From Atherix ibis (taxonomy: Eukaryota > Arthropoda > Insecta > Diptera > Athericidae): 64,000 bases of DNA. Under the pieces are notes generated by a model. That model worked only from the letters and a program-made list of their open reading frames with translations, was not told the DNA's origin and did not search any database. The stretch spans positions 23,724,811-23,788,810 of the forward strand of contig OY282605.1 of NCBI GenBank assembly GCA_958298945.1. The letters are read 5' to 3'. Position numbers and translations under genes: made by a program. This document shows, one piece after another, positions 43,414 through 53,810 of the stretch (positions are counted from its first letter, which is position 1; every line of letters starts with the position of its first letter).

Positions 43414-45945
43414 GATCATCCATCCAATCAGTCTCAATCTGGGGGACACGCATATAAATCCAATGTAAACGCACAATAAACTGATGGAGCAATTTATAAA
43501 TGATTTTTTTCTCCAAAAAAAGGAACAAATTAAATTGTTAAATAATATCTCCAAAAAAAATAAGAAAAGGAACAAATTAAATTGAAAAATTATGTAAAAA
43601 AATGTAAAAATTGAATTTTCATCGAACGAAAATTTGACAACAGAAAAAAGACTATAATTTCCCAAAAAAAAGAGAAGAAAATTAAAAAAAGAAGAAGAAG
43701 AAAATTTTAATAATTTTACAGAAAATGGTTTTCTGTCTTCGTTTTTTTTTTTTTTTTTTTTGCTGTAAATACGTATGATAAAAATGAAATATTTTCAAAT
43801 GTAAAGTTACCAATATATTAGTGAATAAGGCATAGGTAATTATTAATGTATATGTACGACTCTATATATGTATATGAAAATGAAAATTAATTACAAAAAA
43901 AAGATGAGTTAAAAAAATGAAAATAAATCTTAAATCGATGCCATTCTAAAGGATTTATGCTCCTGATCGACCTCCTAACCCAACCCCCCAACCCCCCCCC
44001 CCCCCCCCGCTCCCCTAGAATGGCATTAAAATTTAGTTTTTTTTTTTTAATTTTTAAGTCTGTGAATGTGTGCAATTTTATATTATCAATTATATTATCA
44101 AAAAAAAAAAAAACAGAAAAACAAAAAAACTCATAGTTACGTGAAAAATTTTTAAATTTATTTTTTATTTTTAAATTGATTCTATATAAAAAAAAAATGA
44201 TTTCTTTCTCATTTTCTAGTTTTAATTGTAATTTATTTTATATATATTAAGAGTTATTAAGAAATTTGAAAAAATAGAAAATCTAAAAACAACGAAAAAA
44301 AAAAAAATAGTGAAAATAAATTTAAAAAAAAAAATAAAGAAAATCTTTTATTATAAAAATTGACTTAAGGGTTATTTTTTTTTTTGTTATTTTTAAGTTT
44401 AGCCAAAGAGAAGTTACTTTTTCATTCATTAAACTACTACTTATATACGAATAAAGAGAGTAATGAGAGCACACAATAATTTATTAATTTATCAATGAAA
44501 CTGATTACGTAATAATAGGCATTTTTTTTATTCAAATTTAATTTTTCTTACATTTTCCCATATTTTGATCCCTGTTTTTTTTTTAAAGATATTCTCAAGA
44601 AAATATTCACTTAAATGGAAAACTGCTTACGAAAATTGCAAAAAACATAATTTATATAAATTAATTTAAAAAGTGCTAAGAAAAATTTACAATTTTTTAT
44701 AACGAGTGTAGACTTTTATTACGATTGTAGACTTTAATGGTGCCTGCCTGTGTTCACGCATATAAAATTAGGCCCACATAAAATTCGAATTGCATTAGTA
44801 AAACAAAAAGAAATAATTAAAAATTAAATTTAAAAAAAAAAAACATATAAATTAATAGTTTACTGGCACTAGTAACATTTCCTTTTTATTCATTTTATTC
44901 CATTTCCATATGGGATCTTGTTCCGATTCAATTCATTTCAAATTCATTCTCTTTTTGCGCATACTTTTTTCCTTTTTTTTTTTTGGTTCATACTTTGTTA
45001 CCTTTCATATTTGTTTTTAGTAAATTTAATTATTTTTAAAGAAAACAAAAAAATAACACTAATTTTTTTTTGTCCGGGTGCAAGTGGAATATTATTTAAT
45101 TAAGTTGATTTCATTTAAAAAAAACTATATTTTTAAAAATTAAAGAAATTTTAATTAAAAACAACTGCTCAATAAATATTGTATGATTAATTAAATTTAC
45201 AAAAAAAACATGAAAAATGAAAAATAACAATAAAAACTAAACATATAAATATTATTAAATAAATTAGATAAATATGGAAATATTTTTAAATCTAGAAAAA
45301 TAAAATAAATTGTATATTGAAAAATATTTTGTTTTGTTTTTATTTTTTTATTTTTTTTCATTTTTGTATTTTCTCTACTATTATATAAAAACAACAATTA
45401 TAAAAATTTAAAAAAAAAGAAAACTATTGAAAATTATATTAAAAAATTACAAAAAAAAAAATTCGTTGTTTTTTTATTTAATTTTTTTTTTTATTTTCAG
45501 AAAATTTTAACCCTGGGAATTTTCCATTTTCCTATTGATCTATTGATAAACACCTATTAATCCTTAGAAAAGATAAAATCTTTAGAGTTGACACATTAGA
45601 AATTTCTGCTGGTTAGCAGTATTTTTTAATTGACAAATCTTTGAATTTATTTCCATTAATGACGACATTATATATACTTTCTTATCTGATCATTAAATTT
45701 AATAAAAAATCGGTCAATAAATAAAAAACAACATTTTTCTACATACTTTTATATATTTAAAAAATGAATAAAACTTTTAGATTTTTTAAACATTTTCCAA
45801 AACAAAATTTTTGAATAATTTCTTTGAATGTGTTTAAAAAAACAGCAAATCTTATACGAACACTTTAGGTGTGCAAAAAAGAGTTTAAATGTTCAAAAAT
45901 ATATGTTATTAACTTTAAATGTTTCTCAGAATCAGCAGAAATTTA
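43414..45945 (+). other. slbo 3' UTR and downstream AT-rich spacer
   Basis: Extremely A/T-rich with long homopolymers. Poly-T at about 43742-43760 and poly-C at about 43993-44008. No transposon ends or coding motifs until the Jockey fragment near 45950. Confidence 0.5.
43475..43480 (+). terminator. Candidate polyadenylation signal AATAAA
   Basis: First AATAAA, 62 bases after the slbo stop codon. Many further AATAAA motifs follow in this A-rich region (for example near 43922 and 44451), so the signal actually used cannot be decided from sequence. Confidence 0.3.
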
Positions 45946-45949
45946 TCCT

Positions 45950-46925
45950 ATTAAAAAAGCTTCGAGTCACGATAAAAGCTCCTATTCTAAGGAGAATTTC
46001 CAGAAAAACGTTAGTTCTCATAACAGACAATTTCAATAGTACGAGGTCTGTTCAAAAAGTATCGCGAATTTTGAATTTCCGTGGGTTCCGTATGTTCGGT
46101 TTTCGATTTTTTGTGGCGTTATGTTGGTACTCATGTCTCTCACTTATGTCGACAAGTTCGGCCTTTTTGAATGTTCAGTTAGTTTTTGGCTCGTCTTCGA
46201 TTTTTGTTCAATTTCGACCAAAAACAGCATCGCATTAACATTGCTAAGAATATATTGGACTCTCTCCGCGATGACCCAAATTTGCTCCAGAGGGTCATAA
46301 CTGGTGACGAATTATGGGTTTATGGTTATGGCGTGGAAACCAAAGATCAATCATCCCAATGGAAGTTGCCGCACGAGCGAAGACCGAAAAAAGTGCGCCA
46401 AGTTCGGTCGAATGTGAAGGTTTTGCTTACAGTTTTCTTCGATTGCAGGGGCGTGGTACATCATGAGTTCTTGCCATAGGATAGAACGGTCAATAAGAAA
46501 AATTAGCTTTTGCACCATGATAACGCCCCTGCTCGCGCATCGTTGCTTGTGCGCGAAATTTTGGCCAAAAACAACACATTAATATTGCCGCAGCCACCGT
46601 ATTCTCCAGATCTACTCCCCGTTGACTTTTTCTTGTTCCCGAAACAGATTCTTTGATCCATTTTTTTGAATGGGCAAAAATTGAAGACGAGAACACGTGC
46701 AAGCAAAGCAGCTGTCAAAAATTAATTGAACATTCAAGTGAGAGCCATGAGTACCAACATAACGCCACAAAAAAAAATCGAATTCGAATATACGTAACCC
46801 GCGGAAATTCAAAATTCGCGATACTTTTTGAACATATCTCGTGTCTTACGCAAAATTTTTTTCTTACTCTGAAAATTTTTACTTAATAAAATAATTCCTT
46901 TTAAAAAAAAAACCGGTTAAATATC
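45950..46925 (+). pseudogene. Jockey-type LINE fragment cut by a mariner
   Basis: Left part 45950-46039 reads KAPILRRISRKTLVLITD-NFNS, matching APILKQISRKALVLITHIFNSI in the better Jockey copy on the minus strand at 53303-53672. After the mariner (46042-46841) the text resumes at 46844 with LRKIFFLLWKF-like codons, matching VRKTYFPLLWKY of the same copy. The mariner therefore entered the Jockey reverse-transcriptase ORF at a TA. Confidence 0.75.
46042..46841 (+). mobile_element. Fold-back mariner with two left ends
   Basis: The left end 'cgaggtctgttcaaaaagta' at 46042 is normal and runs through the shared alpha deletion ('atttttgttcaatttc' near 46200) into LLQRVITGDELWVYGY (first Asp intact), VRSNVKVLLTVFFDCRG and SPDLLPVDFFLF. 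At about 46645, right after the 'cttgttcccgaaac' codons, the normal right end is replaced by an inverted copy of the 5' end: reading backwards from 46841, 'aaaaagtatcgcgaattttg', the 'gtggcgttatgttggtactc' leader and the MDQRIC start codons. Target TA at 46040-46041; the right copy is mutated to TG (46842-46843). Confidence 0.85.
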
Positions 46926-46959
46926 TACAACTACGAGTACTACAGGTAATAAGCAGATT

Positions 46960-47690
46960 TTGTTGTTAAAGATGCTAAACGTTTGATTAGCTTAGAAAGC
47001 CTCGTAATCACTGCCATCTCAAGCGACGAGTATTATTACTGGGGAGGGTGACTAAGGATAATTCTCATACAAGATAACTGAGATGATATGATAAACGAGC
47101 ATAAAACTTTTTATAACGAGAAATGATACTTTTTATAACGAGCATGAAACTTTTTATGACGAGAAACTTACAATTATACACCGGATTTTTTACTGAATGC
47201 ATTAGAAACAACTGCACTAGAAGGCTTGGTAGAATCTCAGAGTTCTAGTTCATAAGTCCATAAAGGTTTTAGCACATTGTTATATATAAGTAATCTTGAG
47301 TCCAACAGTCGATGTAGTTATAAATAACGAACTTGCTCGTTTTGGAAATGATTCTGCCATGAAGCTTTATGAAAAAACATGATTTACCGCAAGGAGTAAA
47401 ATTTAGGAGAATGCTTTTTTATTCATTTACTTTTACTCTCCACTACGAGAACTAGCCTTCGAGATCGACGATATAGTTTTGTAAAATATTAGAAAGAGAG
47501 AGAGGATTTGCGGAGCTTATTAATATGGCTCTCTCTTTTTTGTAAATTGCAGCAAAGAATTTGGAACATATAGGAATGATGAAACTGTAGATATTATACA
47601 GGATAGGATCAAGGAGAGTACACTGCGGAACACCGGCGAATATATGGGATATTGAAAAGTGTTCAAGATTCACAGATACTTGAAAATGCC
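46960..47690 (-). pseudogene. Jockey-type LINE 3' fragment
   Basis: On the minus strand 47640-47560 encodes AGVPQCTLLDPILYNIYSF, the AGVPQGS..GPLLYNIY reverse-transcriptase motif. The text near 47035-47110 ('ctggggagggtgac...gataaacgagc') matches 51249-51315 of the larger minus-strand Jockey copy, so it is the same family's 3' region. A ~27-bp 'aactttttataacgag' motif is repeated three times at 47085-47165. Confidence 0.65.
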
Positions 47691-47839
47691 GTAGTGAACG
47701 GTATTTAAATGTTCAGTAAACCTAAATATTAGGTATTTAAATGATCAGTAAGTAACCTATAAATATTAGGTAAGAAAAGTTGAAAAACTTCCAACAATAC
47801 CTTCGCATTGTTGATCATATTGCGTTCTCTCTCGAGATC

Positions 47840-48520
47840 TAAATGTATTGCACAGTTTTACTATTAGATATTTGCCATGCATTTGATCGTGTGTGGCATC
47901 CTGGGCTCCTCTGGAAACTCAAAAGTTATCTTATTATATTATTAATATCTCTTTCAACGTTATTTTAAAGTAGTAGTTAATACAGAATACGCAGAAATAT
48001 AAGCTATTTCAGCTGAAGTTCCACAAGGCAGCATCCTAAGTCCCATTTTTTACAATATTTATACCCATGAGATCCCATCTAATTCGAAGACTATCATTGC
48101 TACTTATACAAATGTTACGACTATGTTTACCACCCATACAAATCCAGTTCTGGTTTACGAGATGAACAGTGCAGTTGAATGAGCAGAAAAGTGATCATAT
48201 TACTTTCACTCCTTGCCAAAGGGAACTTACCATTTCAATTTTAATGAAAATATGATTGGACAATATGTGATAAAGTGCGTTACTTAGTACTTAATCCAGA
48301 TAAGAAACCAACCGGAAACTCACTTACTATTTATAAAAATAATTTAGTTTTTTTCGGACTTCACTTTGACATGATATTAAACTGGAACTCACGTATTGGA
48401 CCATCCTTCAAAAGTAATAATAATCAGTTAACTTTTAATATAGAACTTGATTATAAAACCTATTTGGACTTATGAGATTGAATTTTTGGGACCTTATAAA
48501 AATACCAAATCCTGGCAGTT
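47840..48520 (+). pseudogene. Jockey-type LINE fragment, plus strand
   Basis: Reads LLLDICHAFDRVWHPGLLWKLKS near 47858 (first RT Asp region), VPQGSILSPIFYNIYTHEIP near 48015, then ATYTNVTTMFTTHTN where sister copies have ATYADDTAILATHTN, so the catalytic YADD is lost. LHFDMILNWNSRI near 48360 matches the LGLxLDxxLxWxxHI block. Several stops. Opposite in orientation to the adjacent fragment at 46960-47690. Confidence 0.75.
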
Positions 48521-48782
48521 TCACATATTTAGGAGGACTTCTTCTTTTTTTAAATTCCTAATTTTCAAAGGGCTTTTTTTCTTTCTAAATAAAAATTGTA
48601 ATAAATTTTATTTTAAAAAATAATCAATTTTTTTTGTTTCTAAATAAAAATTTGTGTATAAAACTCTTCATTTGAATTTGCAAAAAAATGTTATTAATTT
48701 TCTAGTAACATTTATATTTAAACGTGAATTCTTAGTCCCGTAAAAACTCAGACCATTTGGCTTAGTCACCCGGACCACTATA

Positions 48783-49677
48783 CGAGGTCTGGTCAAAAAG
48801 CTTCTCGAATTTTGAATTTCCGAGGGTTGCGTATATTCGATTTTCGATTTTTTGTGACATTATGTTGGTACTCATGTCTCTCACTTATGCCAGCAAGTTC
48901 GGCCATTTTGAATGTTCAGTTAATTTTTGACAGCTGCTTTGCTTGCACGTGTTTTGGCTCGTCTTCGATTTTTGCTCAATTTCGACCAAAAACAGAATCG
49001 CATTAACATTGCTAAGGAAGTGTTGGACTCTGTCTGGAACGACCCAAATTTGCTCCAGAGGATCATAACTGGTGACGAATCATGAGTTTATGGTTATGAT
49101 GTAGAAACCAAAGCTCTCTCATTCCAATGGAAGCTGCCGCACGAGCCAAGACCGAAAAAAGCCCAAGTTCGGTCGAATGTGAAGGTTTTGCTTACAGTTT
49201 TCTTCGATTGCAGGGACGTGGTGCATCATGAGTTCTTGCCATAGGGTAGAGCGGCCAATAAGGAATATTACCTGCAAGTTATGCGCGCTAGTTGCGCAAA
49301 ACAATCCGCCAGAAACGCCCAGATTTGTGGAAGAACAAAAATTGGATTTTCCCATTTTTGGCCAAAACAACAAACTAATAACACCGCAGCCACAGTATTC
49401 CCCGGATCTGGACCCCTGTGACTTTTTCTCATTCCCGAAACTGAAGAGCCCCATGAAAGTCTACGATTGAGGAGATAAAGACGGCATCGAAGGAGGATCT
49501 GAACAAGATCAGAAAAAATGATTTTTTGAAGTGCTTCGAGGATTGGAAAAAACGTTGGCACACGTGTATAATATCTGGTGGGGATAACTTTGAAGGGGAC
49601 AAAATAGATATTCATGAATAAAAAAAAAAATTTTGAAAAAAAATACAAAATTCGCGATACTTTTTGAACAGACCTGG
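48783..49677 (+). mobile_element. mariner (DD34D), internally deleted, deletion group alpha
   Basis: Ends 'cgaggtctggtcaaaaagc' and 'ctttttgaacagacctgg'; TA at 48781-48782 on the left, decayed on the right. It has the same N-terminal deletion junction near 48970 as the copies at 13219 and 46042. Remaining blocks: LLQRIITGDES with the next codon a stop, VRSNVKVLLTVFFDCRD, and LDPCDFFSFPKLK (third Asp). The second-Asp HDNAPAHT block is deleted, with text jumping from KNKNWIF-like codons to FGQNNKLI. Inactive. Confidence 0.85.
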
Positions 49678-49679
49678 TT

Positions 49680-51100
49680 TATTAAACGTAGACGTTCCAA
49701 GTGTCTCCAATTTTATAAAATTTGATTCTTCCCTGTTTTATTGTAGTTATTGTCCTATCAGAAATTTTTAATTTTTCTCAAAATATCGGGGCATCTAATC
49801 AAAAGTTTTTAAAAAGAAAAATCTCAAAGCACTCTTGTTCACCTCATAACTGGTTCGGAGGTAACGCCGGATTTTTATTTCATAGCTGTAAGCTACCCTT
49901 CGTAGTAGAGTTTAACCGTGTTTTATCGAAAGCACCAAGATGATGTCTTTGCAAGTGAAAAATTACAAGGACTATGATTAGGTAAATAAGGGGGCTGATT
50001 TTTTTGGGTAAAAACTCGTTGATGGAAATGGTCGTCTGACACAGACTCTTACCATGTTGGAGCATCGAAGTGTCTGCAATAATCGATCTGACGGAACGGA
50101 CCCTTTTTTTGAGCTGTTGAATAACTTACGCATTAGCTTAGATGTTAATCGATGGTCAGACCTTATGAGAGTGTTTACTCGGTCTACTTTTTCTTCATGT
50201 TGAAGTCCTCCCTAAGTTAGATTCGTTTGCCTCTGCTTCTCGACGCTCCGAAAATGCTTTATGTCACTGCTCTTGATAATGAATTTTCCCTATAGGCTCA
50301 TTTTAACTTTTTGTAAGTCAACTTCAGTTATGGAACAACCTAGGGTCCCGTACTTACCGAAAGAGGTTCAAACATGTACTGCAGCTCTAAAAAGGACTTT
50401 TTAAAGCTGCAGCACAAACACTTTCGAAAAAAAAAAATAATAATAATAATTTTAGAGCTGCTAGAAAAAAAAATTTCCACCCACCTTTTCGACATGTTAG
50501 AATTTATACATTTTTCTTGAAATTAAAAAAAAACGCCATAACACGCATGCATAGGCGATTATTTTGGATTTCTTGGGGCGAAATTAAGAAAATTTGTGCC
50601 AATCATGTTCTCTTAGATCGAAACTGAAGATGATGGCAGCAAGATGAAGCTACCACAAAACTGTTATATAAGAGAAAATATAATGAAAAGGTTGTCTTAT
50701 TTATTAGTAATATTTCTTTACAAAAATAATGATGTAACTTATTTCACATATTACGTCACAATATTTAAGAGTGAGAATTATAATTTTTAACATTTCGCTG
50801 AGAAAGTTTTTAGTTTATTTTCTTTTTAAAAGTTGTGTTTTTTTAAGTTAAAATTTATAAATTGAAATTGGACTATGTAAGAATTTTAGGTTAGGTGAAT
50901 TTTTATGATAATTTGGATTAACGTCTAAGAGAAGAGGTCGACTTACAGATATAAAAAAAGAACGATGACAGATAGTAACAGTTAAATTTATAGATTTTTT
51001 TGTGTAAAAAATTGGAGTTTTTTTTAAGAATTTTTCTTACCAATAAATTTTTTTAATTTTTTTTTTATTTTTATTTTTATCTGCAACTACAATTTTATTG
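49680..51100. other. Unassigned stretch
   Basis: No transposase or RT motif. An imperfect inverted repeat (arms of 16 bp, one mismatch) lies at 50379-50412. The rest is AT-rich, becoming very T-rich near 51000-51070. Confidence 0.35.
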
Positions 51101-51895
51101 TAACAAGCAGATTAAAAAAAACATTTTAATTAACAATCTTGTGCATCATGAAGTGGGAGTAAACGACCATCGGCGTTTCTCTAACTAACGGAAGTTAGGT
51201 TCCTCTAGAAAATCTCTAGGCCATTGTCTCTTAAGTCTCCGATGAGTGTTTCTGGGGAGGGCTGTACAAGACAATTCTCTCACAAGTGGATTATGATGAT
51301 AGGGTAAACGGGAGTGAAATTTTTGATATCGGGAAATGCACACGATGTATTACAGTGTTACGAACATAAAAGGGGGCATCAACAATTTTACGGAGGATCT
51401 TGGTAAAGTCCCAAATAACGCACTTTATCATATCGCGGTATCATGTTGCTATTAAGGTATAAAAAGGGGTAGGTTTAGCTTGACAAAGTGTAAAAGTAAT
51501 ATGAGCACTCTTCTGCTCATTTACCTTCACTCTCCATCTCTTAAAGCAAGATTGAAGGTTGTGGATATGGGATTGTAAATTGTTGGAAGCAATGTCACGA
51601 TTTGTATGGGTAGCAAGTATGGCTGTATCATCTGCATAAGTAGCAATGATAGTATTAGGATAAGCTGGGATATCATGCGTATAAATATTATATAAGATGG
51701 GACCAAAGATACTACCTTGTGGGACTCCGGCACTTCTGAGCAATACTCTTTCCTCTCAAGAGAGAGCGATGGCATTGCTGGTTAGTGGAGTGTTCAGATC
51801 GGAAGCCAAATTGGTGATCATTAATAATTTTTTCATTAACTAGGACTGGGTAGAGTCGTTTTAATAGGAGTTTTTCAAAAATCATACCAAGGATT

Positions 51896-53224
51896 ATTAT
51901 CACCATCCCGAAGAAAGGTGACCTTGGCGATTGCAAAAATTGGAGAGGAATCACGCTGCTGAACACCATCCAGAAACTAATCGCATCAATCATCCTGACT
52001 CGCATCACTCCAACAGTGGAAAGTGCCCTCCGCAACGAGCAGTCTGGCTTTAGACCAAACCGCTCCTGTATTGATCACATCAACAGCCTAAGAATGATCA
52101 TTGAACAGTCGAACGAATGGAACAGCCCGCTCTATCTTCTCTTCGTTGACTTCGAAAGAGCCTTCGACATGATTTCTCGCGACGCCATCTGGAGTGCTCT
52201 GGCTGAACTAGGCATCCCGCAGGCCATAATCGATCTAATCCGAGAACTATACCGCGAGGCCCCGTGTAGAGTGCGTCTCAAAGGACGAAACAGCGATACA
52301 TTCAACATCTCGAGAGGAGTCAGGCAGGGTTGCATAATCTCGCCCATCCTCTTCATAATCGCCCTAGACCTAGTTCTTCAACGCACTAACAGCACAGCCA
52401 GCAACGGTATACAGTGGACACTGCGTGAGAAGCTCCACGACCTGGACTACGCCGACGACATATGCCTCATGTCCCACACCTTCAACGGCATTCAGGAGAA
52501 ACTGAATGCACTGGCCTCCAACGCAGAAAAAGTTGGGATGAGAATCAACATCAAGAAGACCAAATTGATGCGTGTCGGCGCCACCTGCGAGAGACCCTTG
52601 ATGCTACACGGTACCCAAGTTGAAGATGTCGAAAAGTTCTGTTACCTTGGCAGCATGCTCAGCAAGGATGGTGGAACTGAAATAGACATCCAAACGCGCA
52701 TCAACAAGGCGCGACAAACGTACACCTCACTTGGGAACGAGTGGCGTTCAAATCACCTCTCCATAGCACTCAAACTTCGAATATTCAACTCAAACGTCAA
52801 GCCAGTCCTGCTGTACGGCTGCGAAACATGGAAAGTAACAGACAGCACGACTCGTAAGCCTCAGGCATTTGTGAACAGATGCTTGAGGCGCATAAGCAAG
52901 ATCTTCTGGCCGAACTGGATAACGAACGATGAGCTGCTTCTTCTCACGAAGCAAATACCCCTGCTAGATAACATCAAACGCAGGAAATGGAGTTGGATTG
53001 GCCACACCTTGCGAAAACCACCTACGGACATAGCAAGGATGGCACTAGATTGGAACCCACAGGGCAATCGCAGCAGAGGACGTCCAAGGACCACTTGGAG
53101 AAGATCAGTCGAGCGCGAACACCAACAAACTGGCAAATCATGGTCGGAAGTAAAAAGGCTGGCTCAAGACAGAAGCAGATGGAGAGAGTTCACAGAGGCT
53201 CTAGTGCCGCTATATGCTCCATAG
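51896..53224 (+). CDS. Reverse transcriptase (LINE ORF2, 5'-truncated), uninterrupted frame
   Basis: The frame is open from the first base of the insert: IPKKGDLGDCKNWRGI, then LLNTIQKL, continuing through a Met at 52016 to a TAG stop at 53222-53224 (about 442 codons). Numbering from that Met: QSGFRPNRSC at 9-18; catalytic Asp in FVDFERAFD at 45; GVRQGCIISPILF at 101-113; catalytic YADD at 145-148 (52448 onward); FCYLGSMLSKDGG at about 210; then a C-terminal region with RRKWSWIGHTLRKPP and GRPRTTWRR, common to LINEs of RTE-like architecture. The endonuclease domain and the RT N-terminus are missing through 5' truncation, so it is not an autonomous element. No natural start codon is present; the Met at 52016 is internal. 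Confidence 0.88.
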   Translation: MITIPKKGDLGDCKNWRGITLLNTIQKLIASIILTRITPTVESALRNEQSGFRPNRSCIDHINSLRMIIEQSNEWNSPLYLLFVDFERAFDMISRDAIWSALAELGIPQAIIDLIRELYREAPCRVRLKGRNSDTFNISRGVRQGCIISPILFIIALDLVLQRTNSTASNGIQWTLREKLHDLDYADDICLMSHTFNGIQEKLNALASNAEKVGMRINIKKTKLMRVGATCERPLMLHGTQVEDVEKFCYLGSMLSKDGGTEIDIQTRINKARQTYTSLGNEWRSNHLSIALKLRIFNSNVKPVLLYGCETWKVTDSTTRKPQAFVNRCLRRISKIFWPNWITNDELLLLTKQIPLLDNIKRRKWSWIGHTLRKPPTDIARMALDWNPQGNRSRGRPRTTWRRSVEREHQQTGKSWSEVKRLAQDRSRWREFTEALVPLYAP

Positions 53225-53299
53225 GAGTGACTGTGTTCTCATGTCTATGTGTAACATAGAAATGAAAACCTGTCAAATAAAAAAAAAAAAAAAAAAAAA
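51896..53299 (+). mobile_element. Young 5'-truncated RTE-like LINE insertion with target duplication
   Basis: Flanked by an exact 11-bp target duplication 'taccaaggatt' (51885-51895 and 53300-53310). It ends in a poly-A tail of about 20 bases (53279-53299) next to AATAAA at 53275-53280. Removing the insert and one duplication copy makes the minus-strand Jockey frame continuous. Intact ORF, perfect duplication and clean tail all point to a recent event. Confidence 0.95.
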
Positions 53300-53810
53300 T
53301 ACCAAGGATTGGTAAAAGGCTGATAGGTCTATAGGAGGAAGGAGAATTAATGGGTTTATTTGGTTTACGATTCATTTTAATGACAGAATATTTCCAGAGT
53401 AAGGGAAAATAGGTTTTGCGCACGATACTATTAAAAATATGTGTGATTAAAACTAAAGCTTTTCGGGAAATTTGCTTCAGAATAGGAGCTGTTATTAGAT
53501 CAGAACCAGGAGCTTTTTTATTGGGAAGGCGCAGAATTGTAGATTTACTTTTCGAGGGTTTAAAATTTTTGGGAGGAAGACTCATAGGGAGTGGGAATAT
53601 TAGTTCTTCGATGATTTTGTTAGTATGTGATTTATCTTCTATATCATTATGTGGAGCAAAAGTTTTTACCAAATGTTTAGCAAATACTTGAGCTTTTTCT
53701 TTGTCTGTTTTTGCCCAGTTACCGTCATTTTGTTTCAGTGGGTATAATGTTCTTTTGTACGAGAGTATTCATCTAGTGGCTTCCCATAAAGATATATTGT
53801 CACTAAGCGA

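Larger units (their letters stand above)
51100..53810 (-). pseudogene. Jockey-type LINE, 5'-truncated, cut by a younger LINE
   Basis: Minus-strand order: NDGNWAKTDKEKAQVFA near 53730; KKAPGSDLITAPILKQISRKAL near 53510-53440; RPISLLPILG ending at the break (53311); after the inserted LINE, IFEKLLLKRLYPVL and NDHQFGFRSEHST near 51880-51790; then SAGVPQGSIFGPILYNIYTHDIP and TYADDTAILATHTN (51735-51600). About 60 residues are missing between the HQFGFR and GVPQGS blocks. RNNLQSHI..WRVKVNEQKS near 51540 and a 3' untranslated part complete it. The YADD catalytic motif is intact but the frame is broken. It is split at 51895/53300 by the element described next. Confidence 0.8.

Noticed and set aside
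44918..45397. Small F/L- and K/N-rich frames downstream of slbo
   Set aside because: Products of homopolymer-rich DNA without motifs.
53416..53691. Plus-strand 91-aa frame right of the young LINE
   Set aside because: Antisense of the Jockey reverse-transcriptase fragment.
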